From: Clostridiales bacterium UBA8153
GTDB lineage: Bacteria > Bacillota > Sulfobacillia > UBA8153
DNA: 11,830 nucleotides
Assembly: GCA_003449495.1 (NCBI GenBank)
Contig: DMHJ01000165.1
Coordinates: forward strand, 1 to 11,830
Direction of reading: 5' to 3'
Made by a program: the position numbers and the translations under genes. Position 1 is the stretch's first letter. Every line of letters starts with the position of its first letter. A model generated the notes under the pieces. It was not told the DNA's origin. It made no database searches and was given only the letters and a program-made list of their open reading frames with translations. Positions 1-7,890 of this stretch are shown here, piece by piece.

Positions 1-546
1 CGCGTCGAATCCCGCCACGCCGTACACCCGCTCGAGCAGCTGGTTCTTGTGCTGGACGATCCCTTCCAGGGCGGGCAGGAACACTTCCGGTTCAAGCAGG
101 TCCTGTATCCTGAGACCGGTGCGGGCGAACTTATCCATGTAGGCCGGCCCCACCCCGCGCCCGGTGGTACCCAGCTTACCCTCGCCCTTGCGCTCCTCAT
201 CCAGCCGGTCCTGCAGCACGTGGTAGGGCATGATGAGGTGAGCTGCAGGTGATACGCGTAGGGCCGACACGTCCACACCATGGGACTCTAGATAGGCCAG
301 CTCTTTGACCAGGCGCTCGGGATCGATCACTACGCCGTTGCCGATGAGGCACAGCTTGCCGGGGGTAAAGATCCCTGACGGTACCAGGTGCAGCTTGAAC
401 TCGGCCGTCCCCACCACCACCGTGTGACCGGCGTTGGGCCCACCCTGGTAGCGAACCACCACATCGGCCTGCCCGGCCAGATAGTCGACGATTTTGCCTT
501 TCCCTTCATCTCCCCACTGGGCCCCGATGACCACCGTTGCCGGCAT
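1..546 (-). CDS. purA: Adenylosuccinate synthetase, N-terminal part (runs off the left edge)
   Basis: PurA makes adenylosuccinate from IMP and aspartate using GTP, the first committed step from IMP to AMP, in the cytosol. The window holds the first 182 residues of a protein that is usually about 430 long. The glycine-rich GTP loop QWGDEGKGK lies at 10-18, with the catalytic Asp at 13. GGPNAGHT at 35-42 carries the catalytic His41, matching E. coli numbering, and the IMP-binding loop GTTGRGVGP is at 126-134. The ATG starts directly after the TAG of the upstream flavoprotein gene, with no spacer. Its ribosome binding site (GGGAG, 9 nt upstream) lies inside that gene, so translation is probably coupled. 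The dnaB-purA neighbourhood is the normal Firmicute arrangement. Identity is certain; the C-terminal part is outside the window. Confidence 0.97.
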   Translation of the reverse strand, partial: MPATVVIGAQWGDEGKGKIVDYLAGQADVVVRYQGGPNAGHTVVVGTAEFKLHLVPSGIFTPGKLCLIGNGVVIDPERLVKELAYLESHGVDVSALRVSPAAHLIMPYHVLQDRLDEERKGEGKLGTTGRGVGPAYMDKFARTGLRIQDLLEPEVFLPALEGIVQHKNQLLERVYGVAGFDA

Positions 547-1959
547 CTACATCAACTCCCGTGCGTCCTTATATTTCTCTTCCCGCTTGAGAATGCTGCG
601 GGCCGCCACCACCCCCGAAGCGGAGGCCTGGGCTAATCCCCGGGTGACGCCCGCGCCGTCCCCCACGGCAAATAATTGCTTGACGTCAGTCTCCAACTCC
701 TTGCTCATGCGGGGACGGCTGGAGTAGAATTTGACCTCCACGCCGTAAAGCAGCGTGTGCCGGGAATGCACCCCGGGGGCCAAACGGTCGAGGGCCTCCA
801 GCATCTCCAGGAGGTTACACAGATGCCGGTAGGGCAGCACCAGGCTAAGATCACCCGGGGTCGCCTGCTTCAAAGTAGGTTCAACCATGCCCCTTTCGAG
901 CCGCTTGGCCGTAGAACGCCTGCCGGCCAGCAGATCCCCGAGACGCTGCACCAAGACGCCGTCGCCCAGCATGTTGGCAAGGGCCGCCACGTACTTTCCG
1001 TAGGCGATGGGCTCGTGAAACGGTTCGGTGAAGGTCTTGCTCACCAGGAGGGCAAAGTTGGTGTTGGCGGTTTTCTGTTCCCGGAACGAATGACCGTTCA
1101 CCGTGACCAGGCCCCGGTTATTCTCCAAGACCACCTGACCATGGGGACACACACAGAAGGTCCGTACCAGGTCATCGAAGGCGCGGGAATAGTAGAGCAG
1201 TTTGGGCTCATACACTCGCTCGGTGAGGTGCTCGAAAAGCACCGCCGGGACTTCCACCCTGACGCCCACATCCACCGGATTGTGGGTCAGCTCCAGCCCC
1301 AATCTCCGGCCTTCCCGGGCGAACCATTCGGCGCCCTCCCGGCCGGGGGCACACAGGATGTACCTTGCCCGGAATTCGTCGCCGGCCGTAGTGACCACCC
1401 CATGGGCAACACCCCGTTGCGTCAGGATCTCTTTGACCTCAGTCCCGGCCCTCACCTCGACCCGCCCGTTCAGGTGCGCGAACATGTGGCTGAGGATGGC
1501 CGGACACCGCTCAGTGCCCAGATGACGAATGCGGGCGGGCAACAGCTGGAGTCCGGCCGCGGCAGCCTGGCGGATCAGGTCGCGCACATCGGATGGGTTG
1601 TCGCCATACATCCCCCCGCCGGCACCAAAGCGAACATACACGCCGTCGATGTAGTCGATTAGGTCGTCAACTTCCGTCCGGGGCAGATAGTCTCCCAGGA
1701 ACCCTCCAAACCCCGAGGTGAGCGTGAGCTTGCCGTCACTGAAGGCTCCGGCTCCTCCCCACCCGCAGAGCACTGCACAAGTAGGGCATCGGGGGCAGGA
1801 GCCCCTCTCCTGCATAGGGCAGTTTCTATCTGAGATGTGTTTGCCTTTCTCCAGCATGAGCACTTGCAGCTGCGGGCGGTGCTCTGCCAGCTCATAGGCG
1901 GCAAAGATCCCGGCCGGACCCGCTCCGATGATGATCACATCATACTGGTTGGGCGTCAC
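547..1959 (-). CDS. FAD-dependent oxidoreductase of the COG2509 type, function unknown
   Basis: This is a 470-residue flavoprotein of unknown substrate. It starts with the Rossmann signature VIIIGAGPAGIFAA (GAGPAG at 12-17), with the usual acidic residue after the second strand (LEKG, 36-39). A second FAD motif, VGDGAGVTRG, lies near 432-441. Between them is a cysteine cluster at C47, C55, C58, C61 and C65, leading into CGWGGAGAFSDGKL (65-78). From memory this cluster and the GGAGAFSDGKL block are typical of the uncharacterised FAD-dependent dehydrogenases of COG2509. Whether the cysteines bind a metal or iron-sulfur cluster is my inference. The GTG start is chosen because GAGG lies 7 nt upstream and the Rossmann motif follows at once. 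It is 72 bp downstream of dnaB and abuts purA, so it is probably co-transcribed with both. There is no signal peptide or membrane segment. Confidence 0.88.
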   Translation of the reverse strand: MTPNQYDVIIIGAGPAGIFAAYELAEHRPQLQVLMLEKGKHISDRNCPMQERGSCPRCPTCAVLCGWGGAGAFSDGKLTLTSGFGGFLGDYLPRTEVDDLIDYIDGVYVRFGAGGGMYGDNPSDVRDLIRQAAAAGLQLLPARIRHLGTERCPAILSHMFAHLNGRVEVRAGTEVKEILTQRGVAHGVVTTAGDEFRARYILCAPGREGAEWFAREGRRLGLELTHNPVDVGVRVEVPAVLFEHLTERVYEPKLLYYSRAFDDLVRTFCVCPHGQVVLENNRGLVTVNGHSFREQKTANTNFALLVSKTFTEPFHEPIAYGKYVAALANMLGDGVLVQRLGDLLAGRRSTAKRLERGMVEPTLKQATPGDLSLVLPYRHLCNLLEMLEALDRLAPGVHSRHTLLYGVEVKFYSSRPRMSKELETDVKQLFAVGDGAGVTRGLAQASASGVVAARSILKREEKYKDARELM

Positions 1960-2031
1960 CTGACTACCTCATAGCTGGGGCCAAAGCGGCGAGGTCCCCG
2001 GTCTGGCGATGGCACCGCCGGAGGTGATATC

Positions 2032-3357
2032 CTAGCCGGCCCCGTGTCTTTCATCCAGATTCTCAAATTTCTGGTATTCCCGGGCAAAGTAGAGTTTCGC
2101 CGAACCGGTGGGGCCGTTGCGCTGCTTGGCCACGATGACCTCCAGCACATTGGCTTCGGCAGCATCCGGGCTCTGGTGCAGGAACATGACCACATCCGCA
2201 TCCTGCTCTATGGCGCCGGATTCCCGGAGATCGGACAGAAGCGGCCGCCGATCGGTGCGCTGTTCTACGGCACGGCTCAGCTGGGAACACGCCAGTACCG
2301 GAATGTCCAGCTCCCGGGCGAGGGCTTTCAGGGACCGGGAGATCTCGGAGATCTCTTGCTGCCGGTTTTCCGCCCGGCTGCGGCCTTGCATCAGCTGGAG
2401 GTAGTCTACCACCACCAGGCCGAGGCCATGTTCTGCTTTGATCCGGCGGGCCTTGGTGCGCAACTCCAGGATCGGGATGCCGGGGGTATCATCGATGTAG
2501 ACGGGCGCCTCGCCCAGGCGGCCCAGGGCTATGGAAAGCCGCCGCCAGTCGTTGTCCTCCAGCGCGCCCACGCGCAGGCGCTGGCTGTCGATGGCGGCCT
2601 CTGAACACAGGAGCCTCTGCGCCAACTGTTCTCGGGACATCTCCAGGCTGAAGACGGCCACTGCGGTCCGGCCGGTGATGGCTGCATGACGGGCTATGTT
2701 CAGTGATAGCGCGGTCTTCCCCATGGAAGGGCGGGCGGCTAAGATAATGAGGTCGGATTTCTGGAACCCACAAGTCAGCCGGTCCAGGTCGGCAAAGCCC
2801 GAAGGCACCCCGAACACGCTACCCTGCTGGGAGTACAAGTGCTCGATGCGGGTGAGGGTCTCCATGAGCACTTCCTTGATGGAGCTGAAACCACGCATGG
2901 CCCGGCGCTGTGAGATCTTGAAAATCAGCTGCTCGGCTTCATCCAGGAGGGCTTCCACATCCTCTTTCTGACCATAGCTACGGGCCACTACCTCGGTGGC
3001 GACATTGATGAGGGCCCTCAGGACGGCCTTCTCCTGCACGATGCGGGCGTAGTGTTCGACGTTGGCCGCCGTGGGCACCAGGTTGGACAAGGTGGCAATG
3101 TAGGCCATGCCCCCCACCGCTTCGAGCTGCTCCTGTTGGCGCAAGCTCTCGCACACGGTGATCAGATCCACGGCTTCGCCCCGGTCAATGAGCTTTACCA
3201 TGGTGGCAAAGACCTTGCGATGCGCCTCCCGGTGGAAGTCCTCGGGGCCGATGGTCTCCATGGCCTTGAGGATGGCCTGCCTCTCGATGAGCATGGAGCC
3301 CAGCACAGACTGCTCCGCCTCTAGACTCTGCGGAGGGAGTCTTTCAGGAGAGGCCAT
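2032..3357 (-). CDS. dnaB: Replicative DNA helicase DnaB (DnaC in Bacillus nomenclature)
   Basis: This is the hexameric 5'-3' helicase that unwinds DNA at the replication fork and recruits primase. The protein is 441 residues from the chosen start, normal for the family. The N-terminal domain begins PPQSLEAEQSVLGSML, as is typical. The C-terminal RecA-like domain has Walker A RPSMGKTA at about 209-216, Walker B LVVVDYLQLM at about 314-323, and the conserved SDLRESGAIEQDAD block near 375-388. No intein interrupts the ATPase motifs. The reading frame extends upstream to a GTG abutting the lonC stop, but the ATG at 3357 is preferred. It has a strong GGGAGGTGG ribosome binding site with 8 nt between GGAGGT and the start, and it gives the usual N-terminus. 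It lies 36 bp after lonC and is read in the same direction as rplI and lonC. Confidence 0.96.
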   Translation of the reverse strand: MASPERLPPQSLEAEQSVLGSMLIERQAILKAMETIGPEDFHREAHRKVFATMVKLIDRGEAVDLITVCESLRQQEQLEAVGGMAYIATLSNLVPTAANVEHYARIVQEKAVLRALINVATEVVARSYGQKEDVEALLDEAEQLIFKISQRRAMRGFSSIKEVLMETLTRIEHLYSQQGSVFGVPSGFADLDRLTCGFQKSDLIILAARPSMGKTALSLNIARHAAITGRTAVAVFSLEMSREQLAQRLLCSEAAIDSQRLRVGALEDNDWRRLSIALGRLGEAPVYIDDTPGIPILELRTKARRIKAEHGLGLVVVDYLQLMQGRSRAENRQQEISEISRSLKALARELDIPVLACSQLSRAVEQRTDRRPLLSDLRESGAIEQDADVVMFLHQSPDAAEANVLEVIVAKQRNGPTGSAKLYFAREYQKFENLDERHGAG

Positions 3358-3393
3358 GACCTTCCACCTCCCAAGCTCTGTCTCCCGGGCCAC

Positions 3394-5325
3394 CTACCCA
3401 GGCTTCGGAACGGTACCGCACCTTACTTGTTCCAGGACCTCTTCCACCGTGCGGGCGAACACCAACTCGATGCCTTTGACCGCAGGGGAGGCGTCCTTAA
3501 TGTTGTCGGCGGGCAGGATCACTTTCTTCATGCCCGCCTGCTTTGCTCCGTAAATCTTCTCGAACACGCCCCCGATGGGCCGGATGCCGCCTTGCAGTGA
3601 CACCTCGCCGGTAACCGCCACATCCTGGCGCAACGGCTGGCCGTCGATGGCGCTCAGGGTAGCCAGGAGGATGGCCAGTCCTGCCGAAGGGCCATCTACC
3701 CGTCCGCCTCCCACTACGTTGATGTGGAGGTCGTAGGCACCGAGATCGGTGCCGGTGAGACGACGGATTACCGAGGCCGCGTTGAACACCGAGTCCCTGG
3801 CCATGCTGCCGGCCGCCTCGTTGAACCGGAAGGTCCCCTTGCCTGGTTCCTTGGCCGCGAAGGCCACGGCCTCAATCTCCAGCACCGACCCTAAAAACCC
3901 GGATACTCCCAGGCCGAAAGCCCTGCCGACGGCCGGTACTACCGAGGAACGGTTCACCACGTTGGGGATGAGCCGGTTGGATTGGATGACTTCCTGGAGG
4001 TGACCGGGGGTCACGCCGAGGAAACCCTTCTCCGGTCGCTTCCCCTCGTTCCGGAATAATGCCACGCCAAAGGCATCGGCCAGCAGCCCTACGGCCTTAC
4101 GCCCTTCGATGGTGTATTCGGCGATGCGTCCGGGCAATTCCGGGTCCAGCTTGACCCGCAACCTCCTGGCGGCTTGCTTCACGATGAGCACGATGGCATC
4201 CGGCGTCAGCGGCTCAAAGAACACTTCGGCGCAGCGTGAACGCAAGGCCGGGCTAATGTCATCGGGCTCCCGGGTAGTAGCGCCTATGAGTATGAAGTCG
4301 GCCGGCGCTCCTTCTTCGAACAGCTTGCGGATGTACTTGGGTACGGCCGGATCGGAAGGATCGTAGTAGGAAGAGTCGAAGGACACTCGCTTGTCTTCCA
4401 GAACCTTTAGCAGCTTGGCCTGCAACAAGGGGTCCAGCTCGCCCACCTCATCGATGAACAGCACCCCGCCGTGGGCTTCACTCACCAGCCCCAGCTTGGG
4501 CTCGGGCACGCCTCCCTCGGCCAGATCCCGGCGGGCACCCTGGTAGATCGGGTCATGGACCGAACCCAAGAGCGGGTTGGTGACCTCCCGCGGATCCCAC
4601 CTGAGGGTGGACCCATCGACCTCCACGAAGGGGGCGTCGGCGGCAAATGGAGTAGACTCCATCTGCTTGGCGTGGTCAAGCACGAGCCGGGCAGCAGTGG
4701 TCTTCCCGGTCCCCGGCGGCCCGTATACCAGGATGTGCTGGGGGAAGGGGGAAGCCAGCTTGGCCAGGAGCGAGTGGATGGCCCGGTCCTGGCCCACGAT
4801 GCCCCTCAGCGAACGCGGCCGCAGGTACTGGAGGGCCGAACGGGCGAGTTTCTTCTGCTCCATTTTCTCCAACTGCGCGTAGCGCTTGAGGGTCTGGGGA
4901 TTCTCCGGGCTACCTCCCTCTTTGAGTACCTGGAGCTTGATCTCCCGCACGTACTCCTCATGCCGCTCCTGCATCTTGGCGGTAATCCGCTTTTCGATGC
5001 GGTCTTCCACGGCACGCCGCGCCAAAAGGTCGGCGATCTCCTCCTGGAGCTCTTGGAGCACGCCGGGCAGGGCGTCCGTAGCCGGCTTCTCTAGGGTCGG
5101 GTCCTCGTACACGATCTTCTGCAGCGCGTGGACCTGTTCTTCCAGGACTTTCGAGCGCATGCCGGCCAAGGCTCCCAGCTTACCTGCCTTGAGCACGATC
5201 TTCTCACTGCCGAACATGCTGGCCAGCAGGGAAAACAAGGCTGAGATCTCCCGGCGCAATAGCTCCTCCCCATTGAGCCGCCCGCCCAGCATCTGGGCGT
5301 GCAGGTCATCTACATGAGCTCGCAA
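3394..5325 (-). CDS. lonC: LonC-type ATP-dependent protease (sporulation-associated Lon family)
   Basis: This is a 643-residue Lon-family AAA+ serine protease. It lacks the classical LonA N-terminal substrate domain. Residues 1-165 are helical and charged, probably coiled coil. The AAA+ module has Walker A GPPGTGKT at 202-209, Walker B VLFIDE at 288-293, and LRSRC near 361-365. The protease domain is intact: Ser547 in GPSAG and Lys590 in GGVFEK are 43 residues apart, as in E. coli Lon (S679/K722). It resembles the families named LonB and LonC in spore formers. LonC is preferred because of the long N-terminal region and the absence of a membrane anchor. LonC is known from a subset of endospore formers and is presumed to act in sporulation. 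The start is TTG, 4 bp after the rplI stop, with a GGGGAGAG ribosome binding site; an ATG at 5292 is possible but has no clear site. Confidence 0.9.
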   Translation of the reverse strand: MRAHVDDLHAQMLGGRLNGEELLRREISALFSLLASMFGSEKIVLKAGKLGALAGMRSKVLEEQVHALQKIVYEDPTLEKPATDALPGVLQELQEEIADLLARRAVEDRIEKRITAKMQERHEEYVREIKLQVLKEGGSPENPQTLKRYAQLEKMEQKKLARSALQYLRPRSLRGIVGQDRAIHSLLAKLASPFPQHILVYGPPGTGKTTAARLVLDHAKQMESTPFAADAPFVEVDGSTLRWDPREVTNPLLGSVHDPIYQGARRDLAEGGVPEPKLGLVSEAHGGVLFIDEVGELDPLLQAKLLKVLEDKRVSFDSSYYDPSDPAVPKYIRKLFEEGAPADFILIGATTREPDDISPALRSRCAEVFFEPLTPDAIVLIVKQAARRLRVKLDPELPGRIAEYTIEGRKAVGLLADAFGVALFRNEGKRPEKGFLGVTPGHLQEVIQSNRLIPNVVNRSSVVPAVGRAFGLGVSGFLGSVLEIEAVAFAAKEPGKGTFRFNEAAGSMARDSVFNAASVIRRLTGTDLGAYDLHINVVGGGRVDGPSAGLAILLATLSAIDGQPLRQDVAVTGEVSLQGGIRPIGGVFEKIYGAKQAGMKKVILPADNIKDASPAVKGIELVFARTVEEVLEQVRCGTVPKPG

Positions 5326-5329
5326 TGGC

Positions 5330-5785
5330 CTACTCTCTCCCCTCGGCAGTGACCTCGATTTTCACCGTTACCGTGACCTTGGGGTGGAGCCGTACGTCCA
5401 CCTCATGCTGCCCCAGCGTGCGGACGGGGTCGCGCAGCTCGACCCGCTTCTTATCGACGGTGACCCGGGCCTGGGCCTGGAGGCCTTCGGTGATGTCTTT
5501 GGCGGTGATAGAGCCGAACAATCGTCCTCCCTCGCCGGCCCGGGCCTTGAACACCAGGCGACGATCCTTGAGCAGCCTGGCCAGTCTCTCCGCCTCCGCC
5601 AGCTCCCGGTCGACCCTGGTCTGCCGGGCCTGGCGCACCATTTCCATGGAACGCAGGTTGCTGTCGGTGGCCAAGATCGCCAGTTTCCGGGGAAGCAGGT
5701 AGTTGCGCCCGTATCCTTCCGCTACTTTTACCACGGCACCCTTGACGCCCAGGCCGGGCACATCGTCCAATAGGATCACCCTCAC
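5330..5785 (-). CDS. rplI: 50S ribosomal protein L9
   Basis: L9 is an elongated two-domain protein of the large ribosomal subunit that binds 23S rRNA near the base of the L1 stalk. The 151 residues match the usual length. The N-terminal RNA-binding domain has the characteristic opening VILLDDVPGLGVKGAVVKVA and the block GYGRNYLLPRKLA at about 24-36. It is followed by the long linking helix (about 42-74) and the C-terminal domain with LFGSIT near 89-94. The start is GTG, fixed by an AGGAGG ribosome binding site 8 nt upstream. The gene follows yybS by 18 bp and precedes lonC by 4 bp, so it is in one transcription unit with them. In B. subtilis the gene immediately upstream is yybT (gdpP), which is missing here. 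Confidence 0.97.
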   Translation of the reverse strand: MRVILLDDVPGLGVKGAVVKVAEGYGRNYLLPRKLAILATDSNLRSMEMVRQARQTRVDRELAEAERLARLLKDRRLVFKARAGEGGRLFGSITAKDITEGLQAQARVTVDKKRVELRDPVRTLGQHEVDVRLHPKVTVTVKIEVTAEGRE

Positions 5786-5803
5786 GTGACCCGCCTCCTC
5801 TCA

Positions 5804-6778
5804 CTACCGCTTTCCGTCCCTCCGCAGGTTGCGCCTGTAGTCGACCGCGGCATCAAAGGCGCCGACGAGCATGGCCACTTGCTGCAGCCATGGATGGAAC
5901 ACCAGGTACCCCAGGGCCACCATCCGCACCAATTTGTGCACTCCCCACCTCTGCAGCAGCCAGCTGGTCAGACTGACACCCATAACCGCGAAGGTGATGC
6001 GCACGATGGTGCCGATGTTGCTGCCCAGGGCGCGCAACACCTCGCTGCCATGCCGTGGGTAGGTGAAGGCAAGGGCCAGCTCGGCCACCAGTCCGAGTAT
6101 GAAGTAGGATGGGGCCTTCCACTGGGAGAAGGCCGGGAAAGGTTCCACGCGATGCCCCAACCGCCCGAGTACCGGCCGGATGAGTTGATAGGTTAGGTAG
6201 CTGGATGCTGCCGCGCCTATCACAAAACTGGCAGGCAGAATATGATAGACGTGGTCCCGCATCAGGTCCCAGGCAGCCAACAGCTGGGCCCGGGCTTCGG
6301 GGGCAACCAGGTTCCACCGTTCATACAGGGCAAAGGCACCGGTCATGGCTTCATACATTTGGTTCATCATGTCTAGGGGCGACAGCCTCAGCACCAGGAA
6401 GGTCATGAGCATGGAAATGGCCCAACTGATGGATACGGCTACCGTGCCCGCCATAAACGCCCAGGCCGGGCTGAAACCGCGGCGGAAGGCATACCCGAAG
6501 CTCAGCCCGATCAGGCCGAAAAAGGAAAACAGCAATAGGGCTTCAACCGGACCCACCAAGGCCACCAGCAGGACCCCGCTCACTATGGCGGTGAGCAACG
6601 CCTGACGCATCCCGAATCTCAGCTGTACGAGCACCACGGGCACGGGCAGCACAAAGATGGCCACTACACCCAGGAACGGCACGTACATGTTAATTAGGGC
6701 TAAAAGCACGGTAACGGCCGCCATGAGTGCGCCTTGGGCCAATGGTTTTACTTTGCTTTCGCGATCCACCTGACTCAT
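5804..6778 (-). CDS. yybS: YybS-like DUF2232 multi-pass membrane protein
   Basis: This is a 324-residue integral membrane protein of unknown function. Hydrophobic segments lie roughly at 12-32, 33-51, 58-78, 79-96, 103-130, 175-200, 222-240, 250-276 and 283-308, with a polar stretch between 131 and 174. The tryptophan-containing FSQWKAPSYF (217-226) before a late membrane segment fits the DUF2232/YybS family as I recall it. The C-terminus is strongly basic, which suggests a cytosolic end. Position also supports the call: in B. subtilis yybS lies between the rpsF-ssb-rpsR cluster and rplI. The ATG start has GAGGAAGAG upstream at a somewhat long distance. It lies after a probable terminator, so expression needs read-through or its own promoter; I saw no convincing promoter in the 55 bp between. 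DUF2232 proteins have been compared with energy-coupling transporter S components, but no substrate can be read from the sequence. Confidence 0.85.
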   Translation of the reverse strand: MSQVDRESKVKPLAQGALMAAVTVLLALINMYVPFLGVVAIFVLPVPVVLVQLRFGMRQALLTAIVSGVLLVALVGPVEALLLFSFFGLIGLSFGYAFRRGFSPAWAFMAGTVAVSISWAISMLMTFLVLRLSPLDMMNQMYEAMTGAFALYERWNLVAPEARAQLLAAWDLMRDHVYHILPASFVIGAAASSYLTYQLIRPVLGRLGHRVEPFPAFSQWKAPSYFILGLVAELALAFTYPRHGSEVLRALGSNIGTIVRITFAVMGVSLTSWLLQRWGVHKLVRMVALGYLVFHPWLQQVAMLVGAFDAAVDYRRNLRRDGKR

Positions 6779-6834
6779 CCTGATGGCTGCTCTTCCTCGT
6801 TTCGCCGGGCTCTCCAGGCTATCCTGCCCACAGC

Positions 6835-6859
6835 AAAAGAAGGCACTGGACGGTGCCTT
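6835..6859 (-). terminator. Probable intrinsic terminator after rpsR
   Basis: On the minus strand AAGGCAC and GTGCCTT form a 7-bp stem with a 6-nt loop, followed directly by CTTTTG. The A-rich side, stem and short U-run fit a weak Rho-independent terminator. It would end, or partly attenuate, the rpsF-ssb-rpsR transcript before yybS. The U-run has only four Ts after a C, so read-through is likely. Confidence 0.55.
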
Positions 6860-6875
6860 AGCGTAGGATGTAGCT

Positions 6876-6905
6876 GCCGCCCCTCCGGAGGACCGGAGGG
6901 GCGGC
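6876..6905 (-). other. Perfect 13-bp GC hairpin just after rpsR
   Basis: GCCGCCCCTCCGG and its exact reverse complement are separated by 4 nt. The hairpin begins 9 nt after the rpsR stop codon. It has no U-run, so it may be an mRNA 3'-end stabiliser or a pause structure acting together with the terminator hairpin 16 nt further on. Confidence 0.7.
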
Positions 6906-6914
6906 CGGCTCGGA

Positions 6915-7145
6915 CTATTCGATGGTAAACGGGAGCAGGGCCATAATGCGGGCCCGCTTGATGGCCAGGGTGACCTGGCGCTGGTGCGGGGCGCAATTGC
7001 CGCTGATGCGCCGGGGCAGGATCTTACCCCGCTCGGTGATAAACCTGCGCAGCTTGCTGCCTTCCTTGTAGTCGATAGAGGGTATCTTATCTACGCAGAA
7101 GCTGCACACCCTGCGCTTCGGCTTCCTACCACGCTCTCTTCTCAT
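6915..7145 (-). CDS. rpsR: 30S ribosomal protein S18, zinc-binding (C+) form
   Basis: S18 binds S6 on the platform of the small subunit. It has 76 residues, a normal length. The basic N-terminus is followed by CSFC (Cys14, Cys17), then the core [17 protein letters not shown] (30-46), and [10 protein letters not shown] with Cys51 and His54. The four ligands C14, C17, C51 and H54 form the metal-binding set of the C+ version of S18; many bacteria have a C- version without them. The ATG is preceded by AGGAGGT with 6 nt spacing. It lies 19 bp after ssb in the conserved rpsF-ssb-rpsR cluster, which keeps the S6 and S18 partners co-expressed. I see no second S18 copy in the window. Confidence 0.98.
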   Translation of the reverse strand: MRRERGRKPKRRVCSFCVDKIPSIDYKEGSKLRRFITERGKILPRRISGNCAPHQRQVTLAIKRARIMALLPFTIE

Positions 7146-7164
7146 GGATCTACCTCCTGACGGC

Positions 7165-7539
7165 CTAGAACGGCACTTCGTCCTGTTCGCTGTTGTCCGC
7201 CACTTCCGGGGCTGGTTCCCGGGAGGGTCTGTCCAGGAAAGTCACGTTCTCGGCCACCACCTCTGCCACTCTGCGCTTCTGACCATCCTGGGTCTCGTAG
7301 CTACGTATCTGCAGCCGCCCATCCAAGGCCACCAGCCGGCCTTTGGTCAGATGGTTGGCGCACACTTCGGCCTGTTTCTGCCAAGTGACGATGTCGATGA
7401 AGTCCGTCTCCCTCTCCCCTTGGCCGGAGAAGCGCCTGTCCACCGCCAAGGTAAAGTTACACACAGCCTTGCCCGAGGTGGTGTACCTCAGTTCGGGATC
7501 CCGGGTCAGACGCCCGGTCAGTACGATACGGTTGATCAC
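7165..7539 (-). CDS. ssb: Single-stranded DNA-binding protein SSB
   Basis: SSB coats single-stranded DNA during replication, repair and recombination. The OB-fold runs from [19 protein letters not shown] to about residue 105, with [12 protein letters not shown] (47-58) and [14 protein letters not shown] (69-82) as typical blocks. The C-terminus is acidic and ends DEVPF, the tip that recruits partner proteins. At 124 residues it is shorter than the roughly 170 of B. subtilis SsbA, because the flexible linker is only about 15 residues. The start is GTG followed by ATC AAC, matching the usual M-I-N opening; the ribosome binding site is only a loose GGTGGGG. It is placed between rpsF and rpsR as in most Firmicutes. 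Confidence 0.97.
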   Translation of the reverse strand: MINRIVLTGRLTRDPELRYTTSGKAVCNFTLAVDRRFSGQGERETDFIDIVTWQKQAEVCANHLTKGRLVALDGRLQIRSYETQDGQKRRVAEVVAENVTFLDRPSREPAPEVADNSEQDEVPF

Positions 7540-7586
7540 TGCCCCACCGCCTTCCTGGAAAGTGCCGTCTGGGCAGCCCTCATACC

Positions 7587-7871
7587 CTACTCCTTGCTGA
7601 CGATCAAGTGCCTGAGTATCTGATCGGTGATCTTCATCACCCGAGAGACCTCATTGGCAACGGCAGGCTCACCCAAGAAATCTACGACTACATAGTGGCC
7701 TTCGCGAAAGTCGGAGATTTCGTAGCTCAACCTGCGCTTGCCCCACTTGTCGATGTTCTTCACCTCGCCGCCTGACTTGGCAATGAGCTCGGAAAAGCGC
7801 TCTAGAACCCCGGTCAGGGCTTCCTCGTCCAGGTCGGGTCGGGTAATGTACATCAGCTCATAGTGGCGCAT
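7587..7871 (-). CDS. rpsF: 30S ribosomal protein S6
   Basis: S6 is a small-subunit platform protein that pairs with S18. It has 94 residues, as usual. It opens RHYELMYITRPDLDEEAL and includes the block IDKWGKRRLSYEISDFREGH (40-59), both typical. The ATG has a strong AGGAGGT site 6 nt upstream. It is the first gene of the rpsF-ssb-rpsR unit and follows a near-consensus promoter and a structured leader of about 100 nt. S6:S18 complexes in other bacteria bind their own mRNA leader, which is a likely control here (see the leader entry). Confidence 0.98.
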   Translation of the reverse strand: MRHYELMYITRPDLDEEALTGVLERFSELIAKSGGEVKNIDKWGKRRLSYEISDFREGHYVVVDFLGEPAVANEVSRVMKITDQILRHLIVSKE

Positions 7872-7890
7872 GCTTTCACCTCCTCCTGTG

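Noticed and set aside
676..1662. 328-codon plus-strand frame opposite the flavoprotein gene
   Set aside because: It is antisense to a clearly recognisable FAD protein and has no motif of its own; long shadow frames are expected at this GC content.
2032..3357. Intein in dnaB
   Set aside because: DnaB is a common intein host, but the Walker A and B regions are continuous and the protein has normal length.
3358..3393. GTG at 3393 as the dnaB start
   Set aside because: The ATG at 3357 has a much stronger ribosome binding site and gives the standard DnaB N-terminus.
4471..5094. 207-codon plus-strand frame opposite lonC
   Set aside because: It is antisense to the Walker A region and N-terminal part of lonC, with no recognisable domain or ribosome binding site.
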